From positions 1 through 51,396 of the forward strand of contig JASJCB010000076.1 in assembly GCA_030066195.1 (NCBI GenBank): a stretch of 51,396 bases of DNA, in the 5' to 3' direction. The position numbers and the translations under genes were made by a program. Source of the DNA: Acidobacteriota bacterium (lineage in GTDB: Bacteria > Acidobacteriota > Holophagae > Acanthopleuribacterales > Acanthopleuribacteraceae). How positions within the stretch are numbered: position 1 is the stretch's first letter; the number at the start of each line of letters is the position of its first letter. Of the stretch, positions 24,813 through 33,534 are shown in pieces. The notes below the pieces were generated by a model. It had not been told where the DNA came from, made no database searches, and was given only the letters and a program-made list of their open reading frames with translations.

Positions 24813-26375
24813 TCAGCTTGCCGGAATGTATTCGTAAGGCGCCTGAAGACCCAGCGGCAGGCCCAAGGCCCAGTAGATCACCAGGAAGATGCTCCATGCG
24901 ATCAGGAACACGATGCAGTAGGGCAACATGGTCGCCACCAGGGTGCCGATTCCCGTTTTCTTGACGTAGCGTTGACAGTAGATCACCACCAGCGGAAAGT
25001 AGGGCATCAGCGGGGTGATGATGTTGGACGAGGAATCACCCACGCGGTAGGCCGCCTGAGTCAATTCGGGGGAAAGACCAACCTTCATGAGCATGGGCAC
25101 GAAGACCGGTCCGATGAGACCCCATTTGCCGGAGGCGGAACCCACCAACAGGTTGACGAAGGCGGTCAGGAAAATAATTCCGACGATGGTCACCTGCGGC
25201 GGCATGTTCAGGGCCTCCAAGCCTTCCGCACCCTTGATGGCCAGCAGGATACCCAGGTTCGAGCGGCCGAAGGCGCTGATGAAGAGCGCACAGCAGAACG
25301 CCATAACCAAGTAGTAGGCCATGCTGTTCATAGACTTGGTCATGGCGTCGATGATGTTCTTGGAAGAGGTGAAGCTTTTGGAGGCATAGCCGTAGATGAT
25401 GCCGGGCACCAGGAAGAAGATGAAGATCAGGGCAACGATCGATTTCATGATCGGCGCATTGAAGCTGTTCAGTTCGCCCTCCGGCGTGGTCCAAGGCGAA
25501 TCGGGGTTATCCACGGCCAGGACAAGCGAAACAATCAAGATAATGACGCCGACGACAACCGAGATATTGGCCAGCCAGAAGGCCCTGCTCTCTTGCGGGG
25601 TGACGGCAGTCATCTCCGGAGCGTCTTCAATGTCGTCATCCACTACGATATGGGCGAGGCGCGGCTCGATGTATTTGTCCGTAATCAACCAACCCAAGCC
25701 GGCGATCAGGATACTGGAAGCCGTGGTGAAGAAATAGTTGCACAGGGGGTTGACCAGGTAGGCCGGGTCGTAAACTTGAGCGGCCGTTTGGGTATAGCCC
25801 TGCAGCATGGGGTCCAGGGCGGACGGCACGAAGTTGGCGCTGAATCCACCGGAGACACCGGCAAAAGCGGCGGCGATACCGGCCAGCGGGTGCCTGCCCG
25901 CGGCGTAGAAGATGACGCCGCCGATGGGAATCACCAACACATAACCCGCGTCCACGGCGGAGTGACTGAGAATACCGACGATAATGACCATGGGGGTCAA
26001 CAGTTTTTTGGGGGTAAAGCTGAGCGCCCATTTCAGGCCGGTGTTGATATAACCCGAGTGTTCGGCGACGCCCACGCCCAGCATGGCCACCAGCACCACA
26101 CCCAGCGGCGGGAAGTCCATAAAGACCTTGACCATGGACGAAAGGGTTTCGGCCATCTCGTCGGGATGCAGCAGGTTGATGACCTTGATCGGTGTTTCGT
26201 CGGTGGGGTGCATCGCGTTGAAATCTACATTGACCAACAACAGGGAGAGAATCCAGGTCACGAAGATGCCGAAAACGAAAAGCAGGGCCGGGTCAGGGAG
26301 CTTGTTGCCCACGCGTTCAATCACATCCAAAAATTTAGCCAGGGCGCCGCCTTGACTCTTTGCTTCTTCTGCCAT
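24813..26375 (-). CDS. AbgT-family transporter
   Basis: 520-aa polytopic membrane protein. The family is named for E. coli AbgT, which imports p-aminobenzoyl-glutamate; other members export sulfonamide drugs. Motifs in order: FLDVIERVGNKLPDPALLF at the N-terminus; AGVSGGFSANF in the centre; GSASGKWGLIGPVFVPM; and YRVGDSSSNIITPLMPYFPL near the end. About 12 hydrophobic segments are visible. The ATG has AAGGAA upstream. Whether it is a folate-breakdown importer or an exporter cannot be told from sequence. No peptidase genes (abgA or abgB) are nearby. The gene stands alone. Confidence 0.93.
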   Translation of the reverse strand: MAEEAKSQGGALAKFLDVIERVGNKLPDPALLFVFGIFVTWILSLLLVNVDFNAMHPTDETPIKVINLLHPDEMAETLSSMVKVFMDFPPLGVVLVAMLGVGVAEHSGYINTGLKWALSFTPKKLLTPMVIIVGILSHSAVDAGYVLVIPIGGVIFYAAGRHPLAGIAAAFAGVSGGFSANFVPSALDPMLQGYTQTAAQVYDPAYLVNPLCNYFFTTASSILIAGLGWLITDKYIEPRLAHIVVDDDIEDAPEMTAVTPQESRAFWLANISVVVGVIILIVSLVLAVDNPDSPWTTPEGELNSFNAPIMKSIVALIFIFFLVPGIIYGYASKSFTSSKNIIDAMTKSMNSMAYYLVMAFCCALFISAFGRSNLGILLAIKGAEGLEALNMPPQVTIVGIIFLTAFVNLLVGSASGKWGLIGPVFVPMLMKVGLSPELTQAAYRVGDSSSNIITPLMPYFPLVVIYCQRYVKKTGIGTLVATMLPYCIVFLIAWSIFLVIYWALGLPLGLQAPYEYIPAS

Positions 26376-26501
26376 AACTCATTCCTTCTTATACATTCAT
26401 TTCATGCGCGTGACCGTTGTGCTCCAACGGCGTTCGAGACGCATTGCTTCCTTAATTACTGGGCCAATCTTAACAGAGCCCGTCGTGACGGTCATTAAAA
26501 A

Positions 26502-28025
26502 TCAGGAAGAATGCCCGGGCAGGTTGCCGGAATCCAGGAAATCGTCGATCTGTTTTCGGTTCCAGGCGCGTTCGGTCATCATTTTGTATTCGGCGCGCAT
26601 CATGGAAACGCTTTCGGCGGGCGGATCGAATTCCTGGAAGGGGATGAAGGGGGCAACCGTCGAGAAATCGGGCGCCTCGGTGGCCAGCACCCAGTTGGAA
26701 TCGATCAGGCCCCATGACTGTGGAGAGATCAGGGGGAACATGGCGGCAAACGGCAGACCGGTATCTCGAAAGGTTCGCATGACGCCTTGCAAGTAGGGTC
26801 TGTCCAGGCGGCCGACCAGGTTGATCCAGGTTGCCGGGGCCAGGCGTTTCAAAATATCGATAAAATCCGCATCCACGGTATCGGCGGATACCTTACTGAG
26901 ACCGCGGTAGAGATCGTGCAGCACGAAATCATAGGTTTGCGTGGCTTCCCGGCAGAAATGGACGGCCTCGGCATGGTGGATCACCAGCCGGCCCTCTTTC
27001 AGGTAATGGGCTACCAAAGGGAAATAGCGCCGGGAGAGGTCGATGACCACGGGGTCGGCTTCTACCGCCTCCACCCGCATTGCCGGGAACTGACGCAAGA
27101 GCATGACGGCGCCGATTCCGCAGCCCAGACCCAGCATCAGCACTCGAGCGTCGGGGTGCATCTGACCGGGAATCAGCCAGGCCAGGGTGTAGATGGATTC
27201 CGGTACCGGGCCGGGTCCTTTCTCGACGCCGCGCGCGGCCTTGGGGGCGTCGGGTTCGTTAAAAGCGCCGCCCTGGACCTGGTTACCGATCATCATTTTG
27301 CGCATCTTCACGCTTTCCAAAACCGCGACGCGATCGAACATGCCTTCCTTACCGGCGATTTCGCGACAGGCTTCAACCCCGGCGATTTCCAGATCGGGAC
27401 GCAATACCAGGCAGCGCTCCATGCACAGCCTGGCCTCGGTATATAAACCCATACGGGCACACACGATCGCCTTGTTGTACCAGGCATCGGCCATGTGGGG
27501 GTTCAGTTCGCCGGCCTTGTCATAGGCGGCCAGGGCTTCCCGGTAACGGCCTTTTTCGCCCAGGAACCAGCCCAGGTTGTACCAGGCGGCGGCATCGTCC
27601 CGAAAGTCCAGGACCATGTCCTCGGCAATTTCCAACGCCCGGTCCAAATCGCCGGCATGTTCGGCCAACGCCAGCCGGGCCTGGCTTTCGTGGTAACCGG
27701 GGTCTTCCAGCAGGCCCTGCTCCCGCGCCAGCATCAGCGCTTTTTGCGACGGTATGATTTGTTCGCTGCGTTCCATGGACAGATCGTTCACCACAAAGAA
27801 TAATCGGTTTTTAAAGCCGCAGGCGCATTCCTTGAAGATTTCACTGAACATCAAGGCGCCGCGTGTCTGGATGAGACCGGCGTCGGCAAAAAACCGGGCA
27901 TCGGGATCACCGCAGGCAAGACAGACAAAACCCCTGATCAGTCGATCGCGTTCGGCCTTGTCGGCGGGAACAAACGGCCGGCTTAAAGACAGGCCCCGAG
28001 TTGTCTCAGTTGAAGATGGATGCAT
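26502..28025 (-). CDS. Zinc-ribbon/TPR protein fused to spermidine-synthase-like methyltransferase fold
   Basis: 507 aa in three parts. The N-terminus has a zinc-binding-like pair of knuckles, C35-x2-C38 and C67-x-C69. The centre (about 120-230) holds TPR repeats, for example AAWYNLGWFLGEKGRYREAL and ADAWYNKAIVCARMGLYTEA. The C-terminal 220 residues have a Rossmann fold with the SAM/dcSAM loop LMLGLGCGIGAV, VEAVEADPVV and YDFVLHDLYRG, similar to spermidine synthase-like proteins. The usual polyamine-binding residues are not obvious, so a true aminopropyltransferase is doubtful. The N-terminal zinc part is unusual for this family. The gene is monocistronic as far as I can see. Confidence 0.8.
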   Translation of the reverse strand: MHPSSTETTRGLSLSRPFVPADKAERDRLIRGFVCLACGDPDARFFADAGLIQTRGALMFSEIFKECACGFKNRLFFVVNDLSMERSEQIIPSQKALMLAREQGLLEDPGYHESQARLALAEHAGDLDRALEIAEDMVLDFRDDAAAWYNLGWFLGEKGRYREALAAYDKAGELNPHMADAWYNKAIVCARMGLYTEARLCMERCLVLRPDLEIAGVEACREIAGKEGMFDRVAVLESVKMRKMMIGNQVQGGAFNEPDAPKAARGVEKGPGPVPESIYTLAWLIPGQMHPDARVLMLGLGCGIGAVMLLRQFPAMRVEAVEADPVVIDLSRRYFPLVAHYLKEGRLVIHHAEAVHFCREATQTYDFVLHDLYRGLSKVSADTVDADFIDILKRLAPATWINLVGRLDRPYLQGVMRTFRDTGLPFAAMFPLISPQSWGLIDSNWVLATEAPDFSTVAPFIPFQEFDPPAESVSMMRAEYKMMTERAWNRKQIDDFLDSGNLPGHSS

Positions 28026-28330
28026 AGACCAACAGTCTCTTCACGTACGTTTGCATCCTCATTATAACAAGGATCCCGGGAATCTACCAATTTGACCCAA
28101 GTTGTCTTTCGATACAGCAGGAGGAATTCATCGATCATCGGGCCGGCTTCAGAAACGAACGGGGAGCATCCGAGGGCATTGCCCTTTGTCTCATGCCTTC
28201 AGACTTTTGACGGGGTTGCATCGGCGTGATCTCCCGGCTTGACGGCGTTGTCTTTTCTTCCCCGAAATCATTATGCCTGGGTAACACTCTGTAGTAGAAT
28301 GGCCTTGATTTTAAGCCAAGGAGTTATTCT
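28026..28330. other. Divergent intergenic region upstream of cytochrome c gene
   Basis: 305 bp. The only signal I see is the -10 box at 28295-28300 for the cytochrome gene. No repeats or small genes with a ribosome-binding site are visible. Confidence 0.5.
28295..28300 (+). promoter_or_regulatory. -10 box (TAGAAT) for the cytochrome c gene
   Basis: TAGAAT lies 30 nt before the ATG. A weak TTATGC at 28271-28276 with 18-nt spacing could be the -35. Confidence 0.35.
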
Positions 28331-28954
28331 ATGGCAAAAAAACTGGTAATTTTCGTTCTTTTGAGCCTGGGTATGGTGTTACCCGGCATTGCCCAGGACC
28401 TGGCCAACGGCAAGGCAAAGTACGCCGTGTGCCTTGCCTGTCATATGGACAAGGGCCAGGGCAATAAGGCTTTGAACTCACCGGCGATTGCGGGTCAGGA
28501 GGACTGGTATCTGGAACGCCAGATCAAGTACTTCAAGGAAGGCCTGCGCGGAAAACATCCCAAGGATGTTTTCGGGGCCCAAATGGTGCCCATGATGATG
28601 ACCTTGACCACCGAAAAGGACATCAAAGACGTGGCCGCTTATATCGCGGCCATGGAACCGGCGCCGCGCGAAGCGCCGACCGTCAAGGGCGATGTCGCCA
28701 AGGGCAAGGCACTGTATGCCGTCTGCGCTACCTGCCACGGACCCGACGGCAAGGGCATCAAAGCCATGAATGCACCCAACCTCACCTTACAACAGGACTG
28801 GTATCTGGAACGCCAGATCAAGAACTACAAGGAAGGTATTCGCGGCAGTGACCCCAAGGATATTTACGGTTTGCAAATGAGACCGATGATCATGACCTTG
28901 CCCGATGACCAGGCGATTAAAGACGTGGTCGTCTACATCATGTCCCTTAAATAG
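28331..28954 (+). CDS. Di-haem cytochrome c, c553 type
   Basis: Periplasmic electron carrier of 207 aa. A signal peptide (KLVIFVLLSLGMVLPGIAQ) precedes two class I cytochrome domains of similar sequence. Haem-binding sites are CLACH (C34, C37, H38) and CATCH (C132, C135, H136). Both domains then carry a matching QDWYLERQIK/EDWYLERQIK helix and a methionine-containing segment (GAQMVPMMM and GLQMRPMIM) that should give the distal haem ligand. The two halves are clearly an internal duplication. An AAGGAG lies 8 nt before the ATG. Gene order gives no partner oxidase or dehydrogenase; a GC-rich hairpin follows. Confidence 0.95.
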   Translation: MAKKLVIFVLLSLGMVLPGIAQDLANGKAKYAVCLACHMDKGQGNKALNSPAIAGQEDWYLERQIKYFKEGLRGKHPKDVFGAQMVPMMMTLTTEKDIKDVAAYIAAMEPAPREAPTVKGDVAKGKALYAVCATCHGPDGKGIKAMNAPNLTLQQDWYLERQIKNYKEGIRGSDPKDIYGLQMRPMIMTLPDDQAIKDVVVYIMSLK

Positions 28955-28966
28955 AATTGGAAACCG

Positions 28967-28992
28967 GGCCCGCGCTGCCGCAAGCGGGCCCA
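28967..28992 (+). terminator. Hairpin after the cytochrome c gene
   Basis: A perfect 8-bp stem, GGGCCCGC (28967-28974) with GCGGGCCC (28985-28992), and a 10-nt loop, 13 bp after the stop. It has no U-run. Confidence 0.5.
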
Positions 28993-29052
28993 TGTTATCC
29001 ACGAGCCGATCCGTCCGGTCTCTCTATCGGTGCTCCGCAGCCCGTAAGAGTA

Positions 29053-29103
29053 ACGGCCGGCAAACTTCTTCATCCTAACGAACAAAGAGAACCTACCGGC
29101 CGT
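29053..29103. repeat. ACGGCCGG inverted pair
   Basis: ACGGCCGG at 29053-29060 pairs with CCGGCCGT at 29096-29103, which is followed by TTCTTTTT. A third copy, ACGGCCGGC, is at 29184-29192 and shares the following ACCTTCT-like bases. It may be a long-loop terminator or repeated regulator sites. Confidence 0.4.
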
Positions 29104-29474
29104 TTCTTTTTCCCTAGCGTCATTAGTACAAAGCGCTAAATCCGGGGAAAAGGTACAACTTTTTTTCATTTTTTTTCGAGAAAACGGCCGGCTACCTTCT
29201 CAATACGTCGCGCGCCAAACTATTACGCGGCGAATCTTTCATCTGTCTTCACGGCTGTCGTGCAATGTCACGGTCCGTGTCCTAACGGTCTCGCGGTAAA
29301 GAAAATAAAGCTTTTCAGTCAAAAACCGATAGGCATGACAGAACCCATGCGCGCCGTGGACATTCCGCGGAAGACAATCGTGCCCGGACGGTCCATGGTG
29401 CAGCGCTTCATGCATCCCAAGCGAACCGAGTCGGTTAGAACCTCATCAGCGGTCTATTTTTTTACGGTCCGGTG

Positions 29475-29503
29475 TTGGGTAAACCCCTTGGGAGTGCTAG
29501 AAT
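29475..29503 (+). promoter_or_regulatory. Promoter for the cdaA-cdaR-glmM operon
   Basis: TTGGGT (29475-29480), exactly 17 nt, TAGAAT (29498-29503), 41 nt before the cdaA ATG. Four and five of six matches to the consensus. Confidence 0.5.
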
Positions 29504-29544
29504 GGTATTGGGTGTGCTAATAGACTCACAGGTAGCGCGGCAAC

Positions 29545-30414
29545 ATGCAGTCCCTACAGGACCTCTTCAACAGTCAAGGCCTCAGTATTTGGGACCTTTT
29601 CGACCTTCTGATCATCTGGTTCATCATCTACAGCCTTTTTCGCTTCATGCGGGGCCGGAGAACCATGCAGATGGCCATTGCTCTCTTTGTGCTGTTTACC
29701 GCCTACTTCCTGGCCGATGCCCTTCAGCTGGTGGTGGTTCACCAGATTATCAGCTCCCTGCTGAGCATTATCCCCGTTGCCATCATCGTTCTATTTCAAG
29801 ACGAGTTACGCAGAATCCTTGCTTCTTTGGTGTCCACGTCCTTTTTCAGATCCAGTGCCAAAACCAGCCAGACCGTGCTGGAGAATATTTTCCAGGCCGC
29901 TGTCAACATGTCCCGCAACCGTATCGGCGCCCTGATCGTGTTTGAGCACGGGGGAGGCCTGGCGCCGATTATCGAGGGCGGCGTCAAGTTGGACGCCTTG
30001 GTCTCGACCACGCTGCTTATGGATATCTTCAACCCCAAGAGTAACCTGCATGACGGCGCCGTGGTCATTGCCAAGGAACGCATCGCAAGCGCCGCCTGTA
30101 TCCTGCCCTTGACAAGAGCCCAGGGCATTCCCCAACACTACGGCACCCGGCATCGCGCTGCCATCGGCATGTCCGAGGAGGCCGACTGCACCGTGGTGGT
30201 GGTCTCCGAGGAAACCGGCAACATCAGCTTCGCCAGGGGTGGTGAGATCTACACCCTTAAGGATCATAGCCTGCCGCAACTGGTAGAGACCTATCACAAC
30301 CTGCAGTTGCCCGAGGGCGAAGAGCGTTCCCAGAACCTTGCCAGCGTGACTCGCAAGCCCAAAAGCAAATCACCGCGCACCAAGAACAAGCCGCCCCGGG
30401 AGCTGGTCAAATGA
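29545..30414 (+). CDS. cdaA: Diadenylate cyclase CdaA
   Basis: Makes the second messenger cyclic di-AMP from two ATP at the membrane. 289 aa. Hydrophobic helices fill the first 90 residues. The DAC (DisA_N) domain follows, with FEHGGGLAPIIEGG, the catalytic LHDGAVVIA (DGA near residue 168) and YGTRHRAAIG (RHR near 200). A basic, Ser/Lys-rich tail of about 30 aa ends the protein. It starts the operon and overlaps cdaR by ATGA. The cdaA-cdaR-glmM order is the classical arrangement known from Firmicutes, where it links c-di-AMP to cell-wall precursor synthesis. All active-site motifs are intact. Confidence 0.96.
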   Translation: MQSLQDLFNSQGLSIWDLFDLLIIWFIIYSLFRFMRGRRTMQMAIALFVLFTAYFLADALQLVVVHQIISSLLSIIPVAIIVLFQDELRRILASLVSTSFFRSSAKTSQTVLENIFQAAVNMSRNRIGALIVFEHGGGLAPIIEGGVKLDALVSTTLLMDIFNPKSNLHDGAVVIAKERIASAACILPLTRAQGIPQHYGTRHRAAIGMSEEADCTVVVVSEETGNISFARGGEIYTLKDHSLPQLVETYHNLQLPEGEERSQNLASVTRKPKSKSPRTKNKPPRELVK

Positions 30415-31487
30415 GACAGCCCCAATCCCGTGAACACCGCTCCTGGCTTAAGTTGATTTCCCTCTTGCTGGCCCTCCTGGTTTGGATTACCTTCTCCGGC
30501 CGTATCAACCAGCAGGAAGCCCTCAAGGAGCGCTTCGTCAGCGCTCCTCTGATTCCCGAGAACCAGGCCCCGGACACCCAACTGGAAATCGGCAACTACC
30601 AGTTCCAGGTGACCCTGGAAGGCCCTGGGGACGAACTGGACCAACTGCGCTCCGACGAGGTGGCTGTCCGCCTGAACCTGGAATCGGCTTTTTCCGGCAC
30701 CAACAACTACTCCATTACCAGCGATAATGTCAGCTTGCCATCCCGTTTCAAGAAAACCCGGGTCAAGTCGGTCACTCCCGAGGTGGTGGTCTTTACGGTC
30801 ACGCCCACGCTGGAAAAAGAGGTCAAGGTGGTTGCCATGTGGTCGGGTAATCCGGCCCCCAACTTCAAGGTTGAGGACGTGCGCGTCAGTCCTTCCATGG
30901 TCACCCTTCAGGGTCCCACCGAACAGGTCGCCGCGCTCAGCCAGATCATCCCCGAAAGCATCGACGTCACCGGTGCTACCGAGGATCTGCGCGGCACCCT
31001 GAAAATCGATTATGAAAAACACGTGGGCAAGGACGTGGTCATCAAGGGTAACCCCAGCCTGTCCTACCGCATCTTCATCCGAGAGAAGGAAAAGAGTCGC
31101 TCCATTTCCCGCGTTTACGAATTGAATGCTTCCGAACTCCCGGATTACGTTGTCGGCACCAAACGATTGAAACTGCAAATCACCGGTCCTATTTCGGTGG
31201 TCGATTGGTTCAAGCCCGAGTGGGTCAGCCCCAAGATTACCCTGGATGACGTGAGCCGGGCCCTCGCTGAATTAGAGGAGGAGACCTCCCTTGAAGCCCT
31301 GCCGGCGCCACCCGACGGCGAAGCCGCCGCCGAAACGGTCAAACCCTCGCCCCCCCTCATGATCGATGTCAAAGAAGAGTGGTTGGTTTCAAAAGAGGTC
31401 AGTGATGCAGAGCCTTCATGGTACGAAAAAGTTTCGCAATTGACTTTTAATTGGATTCCCGAAAGGGTGGAGGTTCGCAACCAATGA
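30411..31487 (+). CDS. cdaR: CdaR, YbbR-domain regulator of CdaA
   Basis: 358 aa. A single N-terminal membrane helix (LKLISLLLALLVWITFSG, about 14-31) holds an exported part made of repeated YbbR domains, seen as recurring beta strands such as VTLEGPGDELDQL and VTLQGPTEQVAAL. In Firmicutes, CdaR binds CdaA in the membrane and tunes its activity. The C-terminal third, rich in Glu, Pro and Ala before a final hydrophobic strand, is longer than I expect and may be lineage-specific. It overlaps cdaA at its start and glmM at its end, both as ATGA. Confidence 0.92.
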   Translation: MRQPQSREHRSWLKLISLLLALLVWITFSGRINQQEALKERFVSAPLIPENQAPDTQLEIGNYQFQVTLEGPGDELDQLRSDEVAVRLNLESAFSGTNNYSITSDNVSLPSRFKKTRVKSVTPEVVVFTVTPTLEKEVKVVAMWSGNPAPNFKVEDVRVSPSMVTLQGPTEQVAALSQIIPESIDVTGATEDLRGTLKIDYEKHVGKDVVIKGNPSLSYRIFIREKEKSRSISRVYELNASELPDYVVGTKRLKLQITGPISVVDWFKPEWVSPKITLDDVSRALAELEEETSLEALPAPPDGEAAAETVKPSPPLMIDVKEEWLVSKEVSDAEPSWYEKVSQLTFNWIPERVEVRNQ

Positions 31488-32782
31488 TTTTCGGAACAGA
31501 CGGCATCAGGGCCAGGTTGGGTGATTACCCCCTGGATGAGACCACGATTTCCAGGCTGAGCCATGTGTTGGAAAACTGGCTGCGCCCTGAAATCAAGGTG
31601 GTCATCGGCAGCGATACGCGCGCGTCTTGCGACGATTTGAAGCGTTGGGTTACCAGTTACCTGGACACCATCACCGTTATCGATCTGGGCATTGTGCCGA
31701 CCCCGGTCGTGGCTTATGAGGTCAAAGCTCGTGGAGCAAACCTGGGCATCATGATAACCGCGTCCCACAACCCGGCGCAGGACAACGGCCTTAAGTTCTT
31801 CGACGGGAACGGACTGAAGATACAGTACGATCTGGCCAAGAACTGGTCCCACCACGTGGTGGCCAGGGACAATATCGGCCCGGAGCGCCCGGCCCGACTG
31901 AACGGCGATACGGCGTCCAACTATCGCGCCTTCATCAAGCGCCACTTCAAACCGTCCCACTTCAAGGGCCTGCGTGTTGCCTTCGACCTGGCCAACGGCG
32001 CCGGCGCGTCCTTTGTCAAGGAATTGTGCGCCGACCTGAAGATCGATGCGGTGTTTACCGGCGATGAGCCGGACGGTCAGAATATCAACGACGGCGTGGG
32101 CGCGCTCCATCTTCATCACCTGAGCAACTTCGTCGAGAAACACAACCTGGATGTGGGCTTTGCCCTGGACGGTGACGGTGATCGGCTGGCCCTGGCCGCA
32201 CCTCAGCCCATTAAGGGCGATATCATGCTCTACGCCCTCTATCTCACCTACAAGCAGGAAGGACACCGGATTCCCGCCTTGGTGGGTACCATTATGTGCG
32301 GTATGGGTCTGCAACAGAAACTGCATGAGGAAGGCGTCGAACTGATTCGTACCCCCGTGGGCGACCAGAATGTGCTGCACGAAATGGTGGAACGCAAGCT
32401 GCCGCTGGGCGGTGAAACCAGCGGACACCTGATCCAGGCCGATCTCTTCCCCGCCGGTGACGGCTTCCTGGGCGCGCTCCGCATTGCCCGCGCCATGGCT
32501 AAAGATCGCAACCTGTTGAAGGACGCGGTCGCGAACGTGCCCCTGTACCCGGTCTACGAGGAAGCCTTCAAGGTGCGCCACAAACCGCCGTTGGAGACCA
32601 TCGAAGACTTGAAAACCCAGGTCATGGTCATTCGCGGCCAACTGGGCGACACCGGTCGCTTGATCATTCGCTACAGCGGCACCGAACCCAAGCTGCGCCT
32701 GTATGTGGAGGCCCCGGATCTTGCTCCGTTCAAGGGCGGGATCGATGACTTGAAAGACATTATCGCCGCGGAGCTTCAATGA
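31484..32782 (+). CDS. glmM: Phosphoglucosamine mutase
   Basis: Interconverts glucosamine 6-phosphate and glucosamine 1-phosphate on the way to UDP-GlcNAc, the precursor of peptidoglycan. 432 aa. Motifs are FGTDGIR at the N-terminus, the phosphoserine loop TASHNPAQDNG (Ser near 94), the metal loop DGDGDR, the sugar-binding GGETSGHL and the phosphate-binding RYSGTEPKLR near the C-terminus. I chose the ATG at 31484, which overlaps the cdaR stop as ATGA and begins with the usual MIFGTDGIR; a longer frame starting at 31451 is not needed. It overlaps the next gene in the same way. Confidence 0.96.
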   Translation: MIFGTDGIRARLGDYPLDETTISRLSHVLENWLRPEIKVVIGSDTRASCDDLKRWVTSYLDTITVIDLGIVPTPVVAYEVKARGANLGIMITASHNPAQDNGLKFFDGNGLKIQYDLAKNWSHHVVARDNIGPERPARLNGDTASNYRAFIKRHFKPSHFKGLRVAFDLANGAGASFVKELCADLKIDAVFTGDEPDGQNINDGVGALHLHHLSNFVEKHNLDVGFALDGDGDRLALAAPQPIKGDIMLYALYLTYKQEGHRIPALVGTIMCGMGLQQKLHEEGVELIRTPVGDQNVLHEMVERKLPLGGETSGHLIQADLFPAGDGFLGALRIARAMAKDRNLLKDAVANVPLYPVYEEAFKVRHKPPLETIEDLKTQVMVIRGQLGDTGRLIIRYSGTEPKLRLYVEAPDLAPFKGGIDDLKDIIAAELQ

Positions 32783-33522
32783 GCGCTCCCCGGCTGATCG
32801 TCTCGGTAGACCAGGTAGCCGCCATGCGCGCGGCCAACCGCTCGCCTGAACCGGACCCCGTTCACTACGCCATTCAGGCAGAACTGGCCGGTGCGCTGGG
32901 AATTCGGGCCCACCTGCGCATCGACCGACGCGACCTGAGCGAACGCGACGTGGAACTGCTGAACAGCATGGTCAAGACCCAGTTCTTCCTTCAGATCTCG
33001 CCTCATCAGGACGTGGTCCACCTGCTCAACGGCCTGCGCCCGCACAATGCCGTCCTGTCGGCCGAACGTCGCGACGAACACGCCCTGGAACACGGCCTGG
33101 ACGCCTCGCTGTTGAACCGCGAACTGGACGGTATCATCAAAAACGTGGACACTCGTCAGACGCGTATCTTCCTCTTCGTGGAGGCCGACCTGGACCAGGT
33201 GAAGACGGCCGCCCGCTTGGGTGTACACGGCCTGGTGTTGAATGTTCGCGACCTGATGGTGGATGCCCGGAGCGAGGCTCATCGCAAGAAGTTGACCGTC
33301 TTGCGCGATGCCGTGCGCCTGGCCGTGAAGTACAAGCTGGAGACCCATCTAGCCGGCGGGGTTCTGGCCGAACTCCTGCCGGAATTGACCCAGATCCCCG
33401 GTGTTTCCGCCATTCACGCCGATCACCAACTGGCCGCCCGCTCCCTGATCACCGGGGTTGCCGATGCCGTGGCCGCCTATCTGCGCTTGCTACAATACCC
33501 ACACCGGCCGTCTGCCGGATAA
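32779..33522 (+). CDS. PdxJ-like TIM-barrel protein with lost catalytic residues
   Basis: 247 aa, the length of PdxJ (pyridoxine 5'-phosphate synthase), and its frame is recognisable: VSVDQVAAMR for the family's xNIDHVATLR, EPDPVHYAIQAELAGALGI for PDPV...AEQAGADGI, and HLRIDRRDLSERDV for HLREDRRHITDRDV. The residues that differ are ones the enzyme uses: the first His is Gln, the Glu and His of the HLREDRRH segment are Ile and Asp, and the later NAGHGL-type loop is HLAGGVL. So it is probably not a PdxJ enzyme; a binding or structural role is my inference. Overlaps glmM as ATGA. Family comparisons are from memory. Confidence 0.75.
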   Translation: MSAPRLIVSVDQVAAMRAANRSPEPDPVHYAIQAELAGALGIRAHLRIDRRDLSERDVELLNSMVKTQFFLQISPHQDVVHLLNGLRPHNAVLSAERRDEHALEHGLDASLLNRELDGIIKNVDTRQTRIFLFVEADLDQVKTAARLGVHGLVLNVRDLMVDARSEAHRKKLTVLRDAVRLAVKYKLETHLAGGVLAELLPELTQIPGVSAIHADHQLAARSLITGVADAVAAYLRLLQYPHRPSAG

Positions 33523-33534
33523 AGGATGTGCTCC

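Larger units (their letters stand above)
28955..29544. other. 590-bp region upstream of the cdaA operon
   Basis: It contains the cytochrome-gene hairpin, three copies of an ACGGCCGG motif, T-runs around 29160-29177, and the cdaA promoter. An 86-codon plus-strand frame at 29260-29520 has no ribosome-binding site or family resemblance, and I do not call it. Confidence 0.55.

Noticed and set aside
24741..26498. 585-codon plus-strand frame opposite the AbgT gene
   Set aside because: It mirrors a membrane protein in the opposite strand (rich in His, Asp, Gln) and has no domain; the AbgT frame carries family motifs and a terminator hairpin.
29260..29520. 86-codon plus-strand frame before cdaA
   Set aside because: No ribosome-binding site, no recognisable motif, and it runs over the cdaA promoter.
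31145..32779. 544-codon minus-strand frame opposite glmM
   Set aside because: Antisense shadow. glmM carries the phosphoserine, metal and sugar-binding motifs and is translationally coupled on both sides.
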